Part shown: piece by piece, positions 18,031 to 27,224 of the stretch
Layout: the number at the start of each line of letters is the position of its first letter
Numbering within the stretch: position 1 is the stretch's first letter
Source of the DNA: Epibacterium sp. Ofav1-8
Lineage (GTDB): Bacteria > Pseudomonadota > Alphaproteobacteria > Rhodobacterales > Rhodobacteraceae
DNA: 64,000 nt
Assembly: GCF_022348185.1 (NCBI RefSeq)
Contig: NZ_JAKRFD010000010.1
Coordinates: 1 to 64,000 of the forward strand
Direction: 5' to 3'
Made by a program: the position numbers and the translations under genes
The notes under the pieces: model-generated
Databases searched by the model: none
The model's input: only the letters and a program-made list of their open reading frames with translations
Told to the model about the DNA's origin: nothing

Positions 18031-19835
18031 TCGACCGTCACCGATTTGGCGAGGTTGCGCGGCTGGTCCACATCCGTGCCTTTGGCAATCGCGGTGAAAT
18101 AGGCGATCTGCTGTGCCGGAATGGCATAGAGGATCGGCGCCAGCGCATCGGGCACCTGCGGCATGGTGATGACCTCAGCGGTGCCGTCAGAGGCTTCACG
18201 CGCGCCATCGGCATCGGTCACCAGCACCACGCGCCCGCCGCGTGCCATCACCTCCTGCATGTTGGAGATGGTCTTTTCAAACAGTGCATCGCGCGGCGCC
18301 ATCACGATCACCGGGACACTGTCATCAATCAATGCGATGGGCCCGTGTTTCAGCTCGCCCGAGGCATAGCCTTCGGCGTGGATATAGCTCAGCTCCTTGA
18401 GCTTCAGCGCGCCCTCCAGCGCCAGCGGATAAAGCTGACCGCGACCAAGGAAGATAATATCGCGTGCCCCCGCCAGATCGCGCGAGACGGTGGCAATCTG
18501 CGCCTCAGACGCCAGCGACTGATGGATCAGACCGGGCAGGGCGCGCAGGTCGGCGGGCATGCCTCCGGGCAGGGGCAGACCGCGATCCTGCGCCGCCTTG
18601 AGCGCCAGCATCAACAGCACCGTCAACTGGCAGGTGAAGGCTTTGGTCGAGGCCACGGAGATTTCTGGGCCTGCGTAAATCGGCATCACCACATCGCTTT
18701 CCCGTGCGATGGAGCTTTCGGGCACATTTACCAGCCCGGCGATGACATCCGCCTTGCCCACCATGTAACGCAGCGCGGCAAGCGTGTCGGCGGTCTCGCC
18801 AGACTGCGAGACAAACAGCGCCAGCGTGCCGGGGCTGACGGGCGGTTCGCGGTAGCGAAACTCGGAGGCCACATCGATCTCGACCGGCAGGCGCGCGATG
18901 GTTTCCAGCCAGTATTTCGCCACCATACAGGCATAATAGGCCGTACCGCAGGCGACCAGAGACAGGCGCTCTATCTTGCTGAAATCCAGCCCCTCTGGCA
19001 TCTGGATCTCGCCACTGTCGCTCAGATAGGCCTTCAGCGCCTTATCAACTGCAACCGGCTGTTCGGCGATTTCCTTGGCCATGAAGTGCTTGTGGCCATC
19101 CTTGTCGACGCGGGCGTTTTCCAGCTTGATCTGGCGCATTTCGCGGTTGGCGAGGTTGCCCTTGGCGTCCCAGATCTCAAGGCTCTGGCGGGTCAGGACC
19201 GCAAAATCGCCTTCTTCGAGATAGGTGATCTGATCCGTCAGCGGGGCCAGCGCAATCGCATCCGAACCCACATACATTTCGCCCTCACCATGGCCCACAG
19301 CCAGCGGCGAGCCCTTGCGCGCGGCGACCATCAGATCCTCTTGACCGTCAAACAGGAAGGCCAGCGCAAAAGCGCCATCCAGACGCGCCACGGTCTTGCG
19401 CGCGGCCTCCGTGGCAGAGGTGCCGTCACGCATGTAGAATTCACACAAGAGCGCCACGGTCTCGGTATCGGTTTCGGTGACAAAGCGGATTCCATGACCG
19501 GCAAGCTCGTCGCGCAAGTCCTTGAAGTTCTCGATGATGCCGTTGTGAACCACCGCCACGCAGCCTGCCTGATGCGGATGCGCGTTGGACACGGTCGGCG
19601 CGCCATGGGTGGCCCAGCGGGTGTGGCCGATGCCGGATTTCCCACGCAGCGGATCATGCACCAGAGCATCCGAGAGGTTCACCAGCTTGCCCACCGCGCG
19701 GCGACGGTCCAGCCGCCCGTCATTGACCGTGGCAATGCCGGCGCTGTCATAGCCGCGATACTCCAGCCGTTTCAGCGCTTCGACCAGAATGGGCGAAACC
19801 TCGTGGTTGCCGAGTACTCCAACAATGCCGCACAT
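18027..19835 (-). CDS. glmS: Glutamine-fructose-6-phosphate aminotransferase (isomerizing)
   Basis: This 602-residue enzyme has an N-terminal class II glutaminase domain that begins MCGIVGVLG with the nucleophilic Cys 2. Two SIS sugar isomerase domains follow (ACGTAYYACMVAKYW; LGRGQLYPLALEGALKLKEL, then EGYASGELKHGPIALI), and the C-terminal PRNLAKSVTVE tail closes the active site. It makes glucosamine-6-phosphate from fructose-6-phosphate and glutamine, the entry to UDP-GlcNAc for peptidoglycan and LPS. glmU lies 4 bp upstream. I saw no glmS ribozyme motif; the short gap leaves no room for one. Confidence 0.97.
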   Translation of the reverse strand: MCGIVGVLGNHEVSPILVEALKRLEYRGYDSAGIATVNDGRLDRRRAVGKLVNLSDALVHDPLRGKSGIGHTRWATHGAPTVSNAHPHQAGCVAVVHNGIIENFKDLRDELAGHGIRFVTETDTETVALLCEFYMRDGTSATEAARKTVARLDGAFALAFLFDGQEDLMVAARKGSPLAVGHGEGEMYVGSDAIALAPLTDQITYLEEGDFAVLTRQSLEIWDAKGNLANREMRQIKLENARVDKDGHKHFMAKEIAEQPVAVDKALKAYLSDSGEIQMPEGLDFSKIERLSLVACGTAYYACMVAKYWLETIARLPVEIDVASEFRYREPPVSPGTLALFVSQSGETADTLAALRYMVGKADVIAGLVNVPESSIARESDVVMPIYAGPEISVASTKAFTCQLTVLLMLALKAAQDRGLPLPGGMPADLRALPGLIHQSLASEAQIATVSRDLAGARDIIFLGRGQLYPLALEGALKLKELSYIHAEGYASGELKHGPIALIDDSVPVIVMAPRDALFEKTISNMQEVMARGGRVVLVTDADGAREASDGTAEVITMPQVPDALAPILYAIPAQQIAYFTAIAKGTDVDQPRNLAKSVTVE

Positions 19836-19839
19836 GGGA

Positions 19840-21189
19840 TTATCCTTTGTTTTGGCGGGATTTTTTTGCGCGCAGCATGTCCATCAGCTTGCGCGCGCGG
19901 CCGGGTTTGTTTGTCTGCTGGGCGCGTGCAATGGCAAGATCCCCGTCATCGACGTCCTTGGTGACGATGGTGCCGGTTGCGGTCATCGCCTCATTGCCGA
20001 CCTTCACCGGGGCCACCAGACAGGTGTTGGAGCCGATAAAGGCCCGCGCGCCGATCTCCGTGCGGTGCTTCATCACGCCATCATAGTTGCAGGTGATGGT
20101 GCCTGCGCCAATATTTGTCGCCTCGCCCACAGAGGCATCGCCGATGTAGCTCAGGTGGTTGACCTTCGCACCCGCGGCAATCTCGGCGTTTTTGATCTCA
20201 ACGAAGTTGCCCACATGGGTGTCCTCGGCCAGTTCCGCACCGGGGCGCAGGCGGGCGTAGGGGCCGATCTTGGCGCCACGCGACACATGACAGCCCTCAA
20301 GATGCGAAAACGCCCGGATCAATGCGCCGCTCTCGACGGTGACGCCGGGACCAAAGACCACATTGGGTTCGATCACGCTGTCGCGCCCCACGATGGTGTC
20401 AAACGCCAGATAGACGGTCTCCGGTGCCATCAGCGTGACGCCGAGGTCCCACAGCTCCGCCCGTGTGCGGGCCTGAAAGACCGCATCCGCGGTGGCCAGA
20501 TCGGCACGGGAATTGATGCCGAGCGTCTCGTCCTCGGGGCAGGCCACAGCCGTCACCGCAAGCCCGTCCGCACGGGCCAGCTCCACCAGATCGGTCAGGT
20601 AATATTCGCCAGAGGCATTGTCATTGCCGACCTTATCTAGCAGGCGGAACATCACGTCCGCATCGCAGGCCATCAGGCCCGAATTGCAAAAGGTGATCGC
20701 ACGCTCGGCCTCGCTTGCGTCCTTGAACTCGACAATCTTCTCAAGGCTTTCGCCGTCCATGATCAACCGGCCATAACGTGCGGGATCCACCGCCTCAAAG
20801 CCAAGGATCACCAGATCAGCGCGGCTGCGGGCGGCAATCATGCGCTCCAGCGTGTCTGCCGACACAAACGGCGTGTCGCCATACAGCACCACCACATCGC
20901 CCTGAAACCCCGCGAGCGCCGCACGGGCCTGAAGGACGGCGTGACCGGTGCCGAGTTGTTCTTCTTGCAGAACCACCGTGGCATCCGGGTCGATCTCGAT
21001 GGTGGCGGCGCGCACCATGTCAGCCTCATGACCTGCCACGACCACCGTGCGATCCGGGTCGAGCGCACGCCCAGCGCGCATGGCATGTTCCAGCATCGGG
21101 GCCTGGGCGATCGGGTGCAGGACCTTGGGCAGGTCGGAATTCATCCTGGTGCCTTTGCCTGCGGCGAGGATGACGAGGGCGGTGCTCAT
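19840..21189 (-). CDS. glmU: Bifunctional UDP-N-acetylglucosamine pyrophosphorylase / glucosamine-1-phosphate acetyltransferase
   Basis: This protein has 449 residues. The N-terminal nucleotidyltransferase domain shows LAAGKGTRMNSDLPKVLHPI and VLYGDTPFV. The C-terminal left-handed beta-helix has hexapeptide repeats (ARLRPGAELAEDTHVGNFVE, KVNHLSYIGDASVG, IGAGTITCNYDGVMKHRT) and the catalytic His within VNHLSYIGD. It acetylates glucosamine-1-P and then makes UDP-GlcNAc. It heads the operon with glmS and alkD and is divergent from gph across 133 bp. Confidence 0.97.
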   Translation of the reverse strand: MSTALVILAAGKGTRMNSDLPKVLHPIAQAPMLEHAMRAGRALDPDRTVVVAGHEADMVRAATIEIDPDATVVLQEEQLGTGHAVLQARAALAGFQGDVVVLYGDTPFVSADTLERMIAARSRADLVILGFEAVDPARYGRLIMDGESLEKIVEFKDASEAERAITFCNSGLMACDADVMFRLLDKVGNDNASGEYYLTDLVELARADGLAVTAVACPEDETLGINSRADLATADAVFQARTRAELWDLGVTLMAPETVYLAFDTIVGRDSVIEPNVVFGPGVTVESGALIRAFSHLEGCHVSRGAKIGPYARLRPGAELAEDTHVGNFVEIKNAEIAAGAKVNHLSYIGDASVGEATNIGAGTITCNYDGVMKHRTEIGARAFIGSNTCLVAPVKVGNEAMTATGTIVTKDVDDGDLAIARAQQTNKPGRARKLMDMLRAKKSRQNKG

Positions 21190-21322
21190 GGGGTCTTTCC
21201 CTTTGGGGTCTTGTTGCCCCCGTTTTATCCGCTAACAGTGGGCGTGCAAGGTGCTGGGCCATAAACTTCGGTTGCGACTTGCAATATGTGACGGCGAAAT
21301 CGCGCCGAAAAAGGAGATTTTG

Positions 21323-22000
21323 ATGCGGACGGTGATCTTTGACCTCGATGGCACCCTGGCCGATACCTCTGTCGATTTGCTGGCGGCGGCCAATCACTGC
21401 TTTGGGGTTATGGGGTTGGGCGACATGCTGACCCACCCCGAGGACGCCAAGATTGCCCTGCGTGGTGGCAAGCGGATGCTGACCGAGGGGCTGACCCGTG
21501 CGGGCCAGTTCAAGGATGCCACGGTGGAAGAATACTATCCCGTGCTGCTGGAGGCCTACCGCGATGGTATCGACACCCATACGGTGATGTATCCCGGCGC
21601 GATGAACGCGGTGGAGGCGCTGAAAGCGGCGGGCTACGGCGTCGGAATCTGCACCAACAAGCCCGAGGCGCTCGCCGAGGATCTGATGCAGCGTCTTGGC
21701 GTGCGCGATGCCTTTGCCTCCCTTGTCGGGGCAGACACCTTGCCGGTGCGCAAACCGGACCCCGCACCGCTGTTCGAGGCCGCGCGCCGGGCCGGGGGCG
21801 CACCTGAGATGTGCGTGCTGATCGGGGACAGCGACACAGACCGGGAGACCTCGAGGAACGCCGGGGTGCCCTCGGTGCTGGTGACATTTGGTCCGGCCGG
21901 GCCGGACATGGCGGCGCTCAACCCCGAGGCGCTGCTGGATGATTATGCCGATCTGCCCGCCGTCGTGTCCCGGCTGATCGGGCGCAATGCGGCGGCCTGA
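21323..22000 (+). CDS. gph: Phosphoglycolate phosphatase, HAD family
   Basis: This HAD-superfamily phosphatase has 225 residues. Motif I is FDLDGTLADT (residues 5-14), motif II lies in CTNKP, motif III is KPDPAPL, and motif IV IGDSDTDRETSRNAGVPS. An alpha-helical cap sits between motifs I and II, as in Gph. It hydrolyses 2-phosphoglycolate formed by DNA repair or by Rubisco oxygenation. The ATG at 21323 has AAGGAG 6 bases upstream; the frame extends to 21251 without a better site. Downstream, GACGCCC (22005-22011) and GGGCGTC (22024-22030) can pair, but no T-tract follows. Confidence 0.88.
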   Translation: MRTVIFDLDGTLADTSVDLLAAANHCFGVMGLGDMLTHPEDAKIALRGGKRMLTEGLTRAGQFKDATVEEYYPVLLEAYRDGIDTHTVMYPGAMNAVEALKAAGYGVGICTNKPEALAEDLMQRLGVRDAFASLVGADTLPVRKPDPAPLFEAARRAGGAPEMCVLIGDSDTDRETSRNAGVPSVLVTFGPAGPDMAALNPEALLDDYADLPAVVSRLIGRNAAA

Positions 22001-22020
22001 TCCGGACGCCCGGCGGCGGG

Positions 22021-22482
22021 CTAGGGCGTCATCACATCCTTGCGCGCAAAGCTGGCGTCTGCGGTGGTCAGATCGTCATAGATCAGGCGCACCTTGACCG
22101 ATTGCACCGAACCACCGGCGAAGCTGCGGAACGGGTCGCCATCACCGCTCTTGATCGCGCCGGGGGATCCTTCGTCCGCGTGACAGTCGGGCATCGGCCA
22201 GACCTCGAACGGGCCATCGTTGATCGCCACGTCGATCCGCGCCAGCCCGCAGCGCCAGGCCCACAGATGGGTGACATAGACCAAATCCTGCCCCTCGAAC
22301 TCCCGCACCGCGATCCAGTTCGCCTGGGTGGCCTGAAGCACCGGCTTGACCTCGGTTGCGGTCAGGAAGCGGCCGGTGATCTCTTGCGGTTCGGCCTCCA
22401 GTCCGGAGAGATCCTGCGCCAAGGCGGCTGTCCCGGCCAAGGCAAACAGAGCGGTGCTGAAAATCGTCAAAACGGAACCCAT
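22021..22482 (-). CDS. Secreted protein of unknown function
   Basis: This 153-residue protein has a signal peptide (SVLTIFSTALFALAGTAALA, cleavage before QDLSGLE). The mature part is acidic and contains HLWAWRCGLARIDVAINDGPF and MPDCHADEGSPGAI with two cysteines that could form one disulfide, then VQSVKVRLIYDDLTTADA. I do not recognise the family. Beta-rich periplasmic proteins of this kind occur in roseobacters. The ATG at 22482 has AAGGGA about 10 bases upstream and gives a clean signal peptide, whereas the frame further upstream reads through non-coding sequence. It is convergent with gph. Confidence 0.75.
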   Translation of the reverse strand: MGSVLTIFSTALFALAGTAALAQDLSGLEAEPQEITGRFLTATEVKPVLQATQANWIAVREFEGQDLVYVTHLWAWRCGLARIDVAINDGPFEVWPMPDCHADEGSPGAIKSGDGDPFRSFAGGSVQSVKVRLIYDDLTTADASFARKDVMTP

Positions 22483-22618
22483 CGGGCATGTCCCTTTTCG
22501 TCGCTGTTGCGTCCTGTGTCCTGGGGCGGCTTCTATGCTCGCACCCGGCCTCTTTGGTGCACCATTGCAGCGGGAAAGAAAAGTCGAAGTGCAGCCTGCG
22601 AGTACCCGACGCCAGCGA

Positions 22619-23935
22619 TCAAGGGGCGGAGAGCAGAATCTGCCACAGGCGCTCCAGCGGGCCGTGTTCCAGCGTGTCGATGATCTGCGCCAGCTCGGTT
22701 GCGCTGTGCTGCCCCAGCACCGGATCAGCCAGCGCGTGGAATTTGGCGTGAAGCTCGGCGGCTGTCGGCGGGGCGGTGTGGTCCCAGCGCGGCTCCATCC
22801 GGGGGCTGCGCAGGCGGGTCCCATCCAAAAGCACCACCTCCACCGTGGCGAAGCGGCGCAGCGGGAAGGCGGCATTGGCGGCGTCGCTTTCCTGCATGAT
22901 CAGGGCGCGCGACAGGCGCAGGACCTCCGGATCGTGCAGGGCGTCCCCGACAAGATGCTCCGGGCGGACATCCCCATGCACCAGCGCCACCGCGCAAGGA
23001 AAGGAGGTCGAATACTGCGCCGCCTCCGTGGAGGTTGGCGTGTCTGTGGCGAGGCGCAGGCTTTCATGAAAGGTGGTGACCTCGATCCGCCGGACCTGAT
23101 CCGCTGTCAGCCCATGAGTGCGGCGCAGATGCAGCACGGCTTCGATCGGGGCCTGCGCCCAGCGACACACCGGGTAGGGTTTGTAATACTGCTCCAGCGC
23201 GTACCAGCGCTGGCCGAGGTCGGCCCAGTAGGCGGGGGCCTCTTCGACCGTGAGCGCCGGGGCGCCGGTAAACCCCGCCGCTGCCAGCATCACCGCCGAT
23301 GCGCCGCACATGGCGCCCCAGCCGGCGCCATCCTTGACCATCGTGGGGTGGTCGATACAGCGCATCATCTGGCTGCGCGGGCCGTGATATTCGGCAATGC
23401 CGAGGGCGTGGCGCGTGGTTGCCGGGGGCAGACCCGCCAGCTCTGCCGCCACAAGCGCGCCGGTGACCGCCCCCCAGCTGCCCGATGTGTGGTAGTCCGG
23501 GGTTGTTGCATGCTGGGCCATGGCGGCGCGGGCGCCAAACTCATAGCCCGCCACCAGCGCCCGCAAAAGCGCAGCCCCATCGGCCTCATGTGCGTGGGCA
23601 AAGGCCAGGGCCACCGGCATCATCGGTGCCGCGATATGACCCTTGGCCGGGTTGAAGCCATCGTGCCCATCCAGCGCGTCGATGGTCATGCCAGTGGCGA
23701 GCGCCCAGCCCGGCAGCGACACAGGGCGGCCGTCGAACAGTATCGGCATCGCGCCCGGCATCGCGGTCGCGGCAAAATCGCGTGAGAGGTGACTGGCCCG
23801 CAACGCCAGCCCGCCCACCGCAATGCCGAGCGTATCCAGCAGCGACAATTTGACCTGCCGCTGCACCGCGGGCGGGATAGCATCGAGGGTCAGGTTCTGA
23901 ACCCAGGCGAGAGGCGCGGAGGTGTTCTGTGGCAT
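22619..23935 (-). CDS. MmgE/PrpD family protein
   Basis: This 438-residue protein of the MmgE/PrpD fold (2-methylcitrate dehydratase, cis-aconitate decarboxylase and relatives) is recognisable by LSLLDTLGIAVGGLALRAS, LDGHDGFNPAKGHIAAPMMP, GYEFGARAAMAQHATTPDYH and YYKPYPVCRWAQAPIEAV. The HxSGSWGAVTGALVAAEL segment is conserved too. The family dehydrates or isomerises tricarboxylates. No prpB/prpC genes are nearby, so a role in the methylcitrate cycle is not supported and the substrate is open. It is transcribed away from the DegT aminotransferase gene. The start at 23935 (MPQNTSAPL) is preferred to an upstream ATG because it matches the family start. Confidence 0.85.
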   Translation of the reverse strand: MPQNTSAPLAWVQNLTLDAIPPAVQRQVKLSLLDTLGIAVGGLALRASHLSRDFAATAMPGAMPILFDGRPVSLPGWALATGMTIDALDGHDGFNPAKGHIAAPMMPVALAFAHAHEADGAALLRALVAGYEFGARAAMAQHATTPDYHTSGSWGAVTGALVAAELAGLPPATTRHALGIAEYHGPRSQMMRCIDHPTMVKDGAGWGAMCGASAVMLAAAGFTGAPALTVEEAPAYWADLGQRWYALEQYYKPYPVCRWAQAPIEAVLHLRRTHGLTADQVRRIEVTTFHESLRLATDTPTSTEAAQYSTSFPCAVALVHGDVRPEHLVGDALHDPEVLRLSRALIMQESDAANAAFPLRRFATVEVVLLDGTRLRSPRMEPRWDHTAPPTAAELHAKFHALADPVLGQHSATELAQIIDTLEHGPLERLWQILLSAP

Positions 23936-24093
23936 GAGACCAGTCTGCGCCCTCTGGGCGGGGCGCACTGTTCGCTCCGCGACATATTCCTGCCTGTTCC
24001 GGACGTGGGGACGCGCGCGGCTCTTGATGTCCGGGCCTGGCCGGTGGGGTGACGCTCTTGACCTTGCACCTGCGGCGGCGCATGACTTTGCCC

Positions 24094-25290
24094 ATGACAG
24101 AGCGTTTCACAGGCAATTTCACCCAGCAGGAACCCCTTCCGGATGCGGCCATCGCGGCGGCGCTGGAGGTGATGCAGCATGGGCGTATCCACCGATATAA
24201 CCTCGCGGGCGACGAAGCGGGCGAAGTGGCGCTGCTGGAGCAGGAGTTTGCCGCGCAGATGGGGGCCAAATACTGCCTAGCGGTGGCTTCGGGCGGCTAT
24301 GCTCTGGCGACGGCACTGCGGGCGCTGGGGGTGGGGCACGGGGACAAGGTGCTGACCAATGCCTTTACACTGGCGCCGGTGCCGGGGGCCATTGCGTCGG
24401 TGGGGGCAGAGCCAGTGTTTGTCGGCGTGACCGAGGCGCTGACCATCGATCTTGAGGACCTTGAGGCCAAACTGAGCGCCGCCAAGGTCCTGATGCTGAG
24501 CCATATGCGCGGCCATTTGTGCGACATGGACCGTCTCATGCAGATCTGCGATGGCGCGGGTGTGACGGTGGTCGAGGATTGCGCCCACACGATGGGGGCG
24601 GCCTGGAACGGCGTGCCCTCTGGGCGGCACGGGCGGATCGGTTGTTATTCCTGCCAGACCTACAAACATGTGAATTCCGGCGAGGGTGGCCTGCTGGTCA
24701 CCGACGATGAGGAGGTTGCTGCGCGCGCGATCATGTTGTCGGGATCCTACATGCTCTATTCCCGCCACCTGGCCGCGCCTGCGCCCGAGGTGTTTGAGCG
24801 CGTCAAATACGAGACGCCGAATATTTCAGGTCGTATGGACAACCTGCGCGCCGCCATTCTGCGGCCGCAACTGCGCGATCTCGACACTCAGGTGGCGCGC
24901 TGGAACGACCGCTATCGCAGGTTGGAGGCAGGTTTGCGCGACACGCCGGGTCTGACGGTGGTCGAGCGGCCCGAGGCGGAAACCTATGTGGGCTCCTCGA
25001 TCCAGTTCCTGCTGCTGGACTGGTCCGCCGAGGCCGTTCAGGCGGTGCTGTCTCGGTGTGCGGCGCGTGGGGTCGAGCTGAAATGGTTCGGTGGGGCGGA
25101 GCCGGTGGCGTTTACGTCGCGCTATGACAGCTGGCGCTACGCACCGGCACAACGCCTGCCCGAGAGCGACCGCATCCTTGCCGGTATCATCGACATGCGG
25201 GTGCCGCTTACCTTCAGCCTGGAGGATTGCGATCTGATTGCCCGCATTATCCGCGCCGAGGTCAGTGCCGTCTGGCAGACGAGCGGTTGA
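24094..25290 (+). CDS. DegT/DnrJ/EryC1/StrS family aminotransferase
   Basis: This 398-residue PLP enzyme has a type I fold. It contains YCLAVASGGYALATALRALG (PLP phosphate region), VVEDCAHTMGAAWNG (Asp that pairs with the pyridine nitrogen) and SCQTYKHVNSGEGG with the Schiff-base Lys at about residue 191. The usual motif is S-x-H-x-x-K, so the Gln-Thr-Tyr-Lys-His variant is slightly unusual. Family members aminate keto-sugars for surface polysaccharides or act on cyclitols. No other sugar-nucleotide genes are next to it, so the substrate is unknown. Starts at 24082 or 24094 are possible; the second is preferred (MTERFTGNF). Confidence 0.85.
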   Translation: MTERFTGNFTQQEPLPDAAIAAALEVMQHGRIHRYNLAGDEAGEVALLEQEFAAQMGAKYCLAVASGGYALATALRALGVGHGDKVLTNAFTLAPVPGAIASVGAEPVFVGVTEALTIDLEDLEAKLSAAKVLMLSHMRGHLCDMDRLMQICDGAGVTVVEDCAHTMGAAWNGVPSGRHGRIGCYSCQTYKHVNSGEGGLLVTDDEEVAARAIMLSGSYMLYSRHLAAPAPEVFERVKYETPNISGRMDNLRAAILRPQLRDLDTQVARWNDRYRRLEAGLRDTPGLTVVERPEAETYVGSSIQFLLLDWSAEAVQAVLSRCAARGVELKWFGGAEPVAFTSRYDSWRYAPAQRLPESDRILAGIIDMRVPLTFSLEDCDLIARIIRAEVSAVWQTSG

Positions 25291-25602
25291 AGCGCCGGAC
25301 GGTCACATTTCTGATTAAACAGGACCTTAGCGGTGTCGCCCTCCTGACGGAGCGCGACGCAGGTGAGGTTTTGCGCTTTGCTGTGCAAATCGCGGTAGGG
25401 CGCGCCCGCACCTGGGGTGCGGGCGCGCCCGGCCCAACTGGACCGGATGCATGTCTCATGCAGAGGGGACGGGCGGGAGCCCCCCTGGGGGACTGCGCGC
25501 ATCACTGGACTTGACGAATGGGATCCTATTTGCCAATAAATGAACAAGTGTTCAGATAATCAGAGTGACTCGAACGCGACTGGCTCGGGAGGAGACGCGC
25601 AA
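25291..25602. promoter_or_regulatory. Intergenic region upstream of liuA: strong hairpin and candidate operator
   Basis: This 312-bp gap has no credible gene. It holds a perfect 15-bp stem, all G-C, at 25398-25412/25416-25430 with a 3-base loop and no T-tract; each arm contains GGCGCGCC. Closer to liuA, TTGACG (25511-25516) is a possible -35, with a weak A/T-rich -10 near 25534-25540. It is followed at once by the inverted repeat TGAACA-AG-TGTTCA (25541-25554), well placed for a repressor at the transcription start. GGGAGGAG (25587-25594) is the liuA ribosome binding site. Confidence 0.55.
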
Positions 25603-26766
25603 ATGTTCAACGCAAGCATGACATTCGATCTAGGCGAGGACGTGAACGCCCTGCGCGACATGGTGCACCGCTGGGCGCAAGAGCGCGTCAAGCCGATGGC
25701 GCAGGAGATCGACCAGAAGAATGAATTCCCCGCCGACCTCTGGAAAGAGATGGGCGAGCTGGGCCTTCTGGGGATCACCGTGGATGAGGAATATGGCGGC
25801 GCGGGCATGTCCTATCTGGCGCATACCGTCGCGGTTGAGGAAATCGCGCGGGCCTCGGCCTCGGTATCGCTGTCCTACGGCGCGCATTCCAACCTCTGCG
25901 TCAACCAGATCAAGCTCAACGGCAACGCCGCGCAAAAGGCAAAATACCTGCCGCGTCTGATTACCGGCGAACATGTGGGCGCGCTGGCAATGTCCGAGGC
26001 CGGGGCGGGTTCCGACGTGGTGTCGATGTCGCTGCGCGCCGAAAAGCGCAACGACCGCTATGTTCTGAACGGCAACAAATACTGGATCACCAACGGCCCC
26101 GACGCCGACACGCTGGTGGTCTATGCCAAGACCGATCCCGAAGCAGGCTCCAAAGGCATCACCGCCTTCCTGATCGAGAAGGAATTCAAGGGATTCTCCA
26201 CCTCCAAACATTTCGACAAGCTCGGAATGCGTGGGTCGAACACCGCCGAGCTGGTGTTCGAAGACGTCGAAGTGCCGTTCGAAAACGTGCTCGGCGAGGA
26301 GGGCAAGGGCGTGCGCGTTCTGATGTCCGGTCTGGATTACGAACGCGTGGTGCTGGCAGGCATCGGCACCGGGATCATGGCGTCGTGCATGGATGAGATG
26401 ATGCCCTATATGGCCGAACGCAAACAGTTCGGCCAACCGATCGGGAACTTCCAGCTGATGCAGGGCAAAATCGCCGATATGTACACCGCGATGAACACCG
26501 CACGCGCCTATGTCTATGAGGTCGCAAAGGCCTGCGACAAGGGCACGGTGACCCGTCAGGATGCGGCTGCCTGCTGTCTCTATGCCTCCGAGGTGGCGAT
26601 GACGCAGGCGCATCAGGCGGTGCAGGCCTTTGGCGGTGCGGGCTATCTGAGCGACAACCCGGTGGGTCGGATCTTCCGCGATGCCAAGCTGATGGAAATC
26701 GGTGCGGGCACATCGGAAATCCGGCGCATGCTGATCGGGCGCGAACTGATGGAGTCGATGGCGTGA
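25603..26766 (+). CDS. liuA: Isovaleryl-CoA dehydrogenase
   Basis: This 387-residue acyl-CoA dehydrogenase contains the family signatures [14 protein letters not shown] and [20 protein letters not shown]. The catalytic Glu lies in [11 protein letters not shown], the location used by isovaleryl-CoA dehydrogenases, while the usual C-terminal site is replaced ([11 protein letters not shown]); this specifically supports isovaleryl-CoA over short/medium-chain acyl-CoAs. It oxidises isovaleryl-CoA to 3-methylcrotonyl-CoA, passing electrons to ETF. The ATG at 25603 follows GGGAGGAG; a longer frame from 25540 would include the operator. It is the first gene of the leucine cluster. Its 3' end is duplicated 550 bp downstream (see 27279-27301), a sign of an insertion just behind it. 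Confidence 0.93.
   Translation: MFNASMTFDLGEDVNALRDMVHRWAQERVKPMAQEIDQKNEFPADLWKEMGELGLLGITVDEEYGGAGMSYLAHTVAVEEIARASASVSLSYGAHSNLCVNQIKLNGNAAQKAKYLPRLITGEHVGALAMSEAGAGSDVVSMSLRAEKRNDRYVLNGNKYWITNGPDADTLVVYAKTDPEAGSKGITAFLIEKEFKGFSTSKHFDKLGMRGSNTAELVFEDVEVPFENVLGEEGKGVRVLMSGLDYERVVLAGIGTGIMASCMDEMMPYMAERKQFGQPIGNFQLMQGKIADMYTAMNTARAYVYEVAKACDKGTVTRQDAAACCLYASEVAMTQAHQAVQAFGGAGYLSDNPVGRIFRDAKLMEIGAGTSEIRRMLIGRELMESMA
26729..26751 (+). repeat. 23-bp direct repeat in the liuA 3' end, copy 1
   Basis: The core GATCGGGCGCGAACTGATG and the four bases before it are identical to 27279-27301. In both copies it is read in the same frame and encodes LIGRELM, the conserved C-terminal end of acyl-CoA dehydrogenases. 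Confidence 0.9.
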
Positions 26767-27224
26767 AAGGCTGGTCGGTCTGGATGATGCTACTGCTGTC
26801 GGGACCAGCGCTGGCCGCGCCGGACGCAGCGGCGCTGACCGAGTTCGAAACCTGTGTGGCAGAGACGTTTGTGAGCGAGCAGAACAATCCATTTGCGGGA
26901 CTGGGTGTTCCGGTAATCTGTGGAGAGCGACATATCCCAATCGAGCAAAGTTGTTCGCTACTGAAGCGACTTGCCAGCCCGGTAGACTGTCTTGATGCGG
27001 ATCACGCCTACTGGAAGGCTGAGTTCGAGGCGATATTGACGACCGAAGGTGTAGAAGAGCTTGCGGGGCCGTCGCTGTTCCGGTCCGGTAGGAAAAGGTG
27101 CGCAGAGTTATCTGAGGAAGGCGTCGCACTGCGCAGTTGTGAGACGGAGGTCTATTGGAGAGAGGTAGTCGTCATCTGGGCCATGCCAGTGATCGAACGG
27201 GTCGTGGCTCAAGGAGGCGATTGA
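26763..27224 (+). CDS. Secreted cysteine-containing protein, inserted behind liuA
   Basis: The GTG start at 26763 overlaps the liuA stop (GTGA), and the TGA overlaps the next ATG. The 153-residue product has a signal peptide ([18 protein letters not shown], cleavage near residue 19). The mature domain has seven cysteines (for example [28 protein letters not shown] and [10 protein letters not shown]) and is rich in charged residues. I do not recognise it. GC is near 50% in its middle part, well below the neighbours. It lies exactly between two copies of the liuA 3' end, so it was most likely inserted into the operon. A role in leucine breakdown is not implied; a periplasmic inhibitor- or immunity-like protein is one untested idea. 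Confidence 0.7.
   Translation: MKGWSVWMMLLLSGPALAAPDAAALTEFETCVAETFVSEQNNPFAGLGVPVICGERHIPIEQSCSLLKRLASPVDCLDADHAYWKAEFEAILTTEGVEELAGPSLFRSGRKRCAELSEEGVALRSCETEVYWREVVVIWAMPVIERVVAQGGD

Noticed and set aside
18027-19840. glmS ribozyme or riboswitch
   Set aside because: Only 4 bp separate glmU and glmS, and the known ribozyme belongs to Gram-positive bacteria.
22619-23935. Methylcitrate dehydratase prpD
   Set aside because: The fold fits, but no prpB, prpC or propionate regulator is nearby, so the specific name is not supported.
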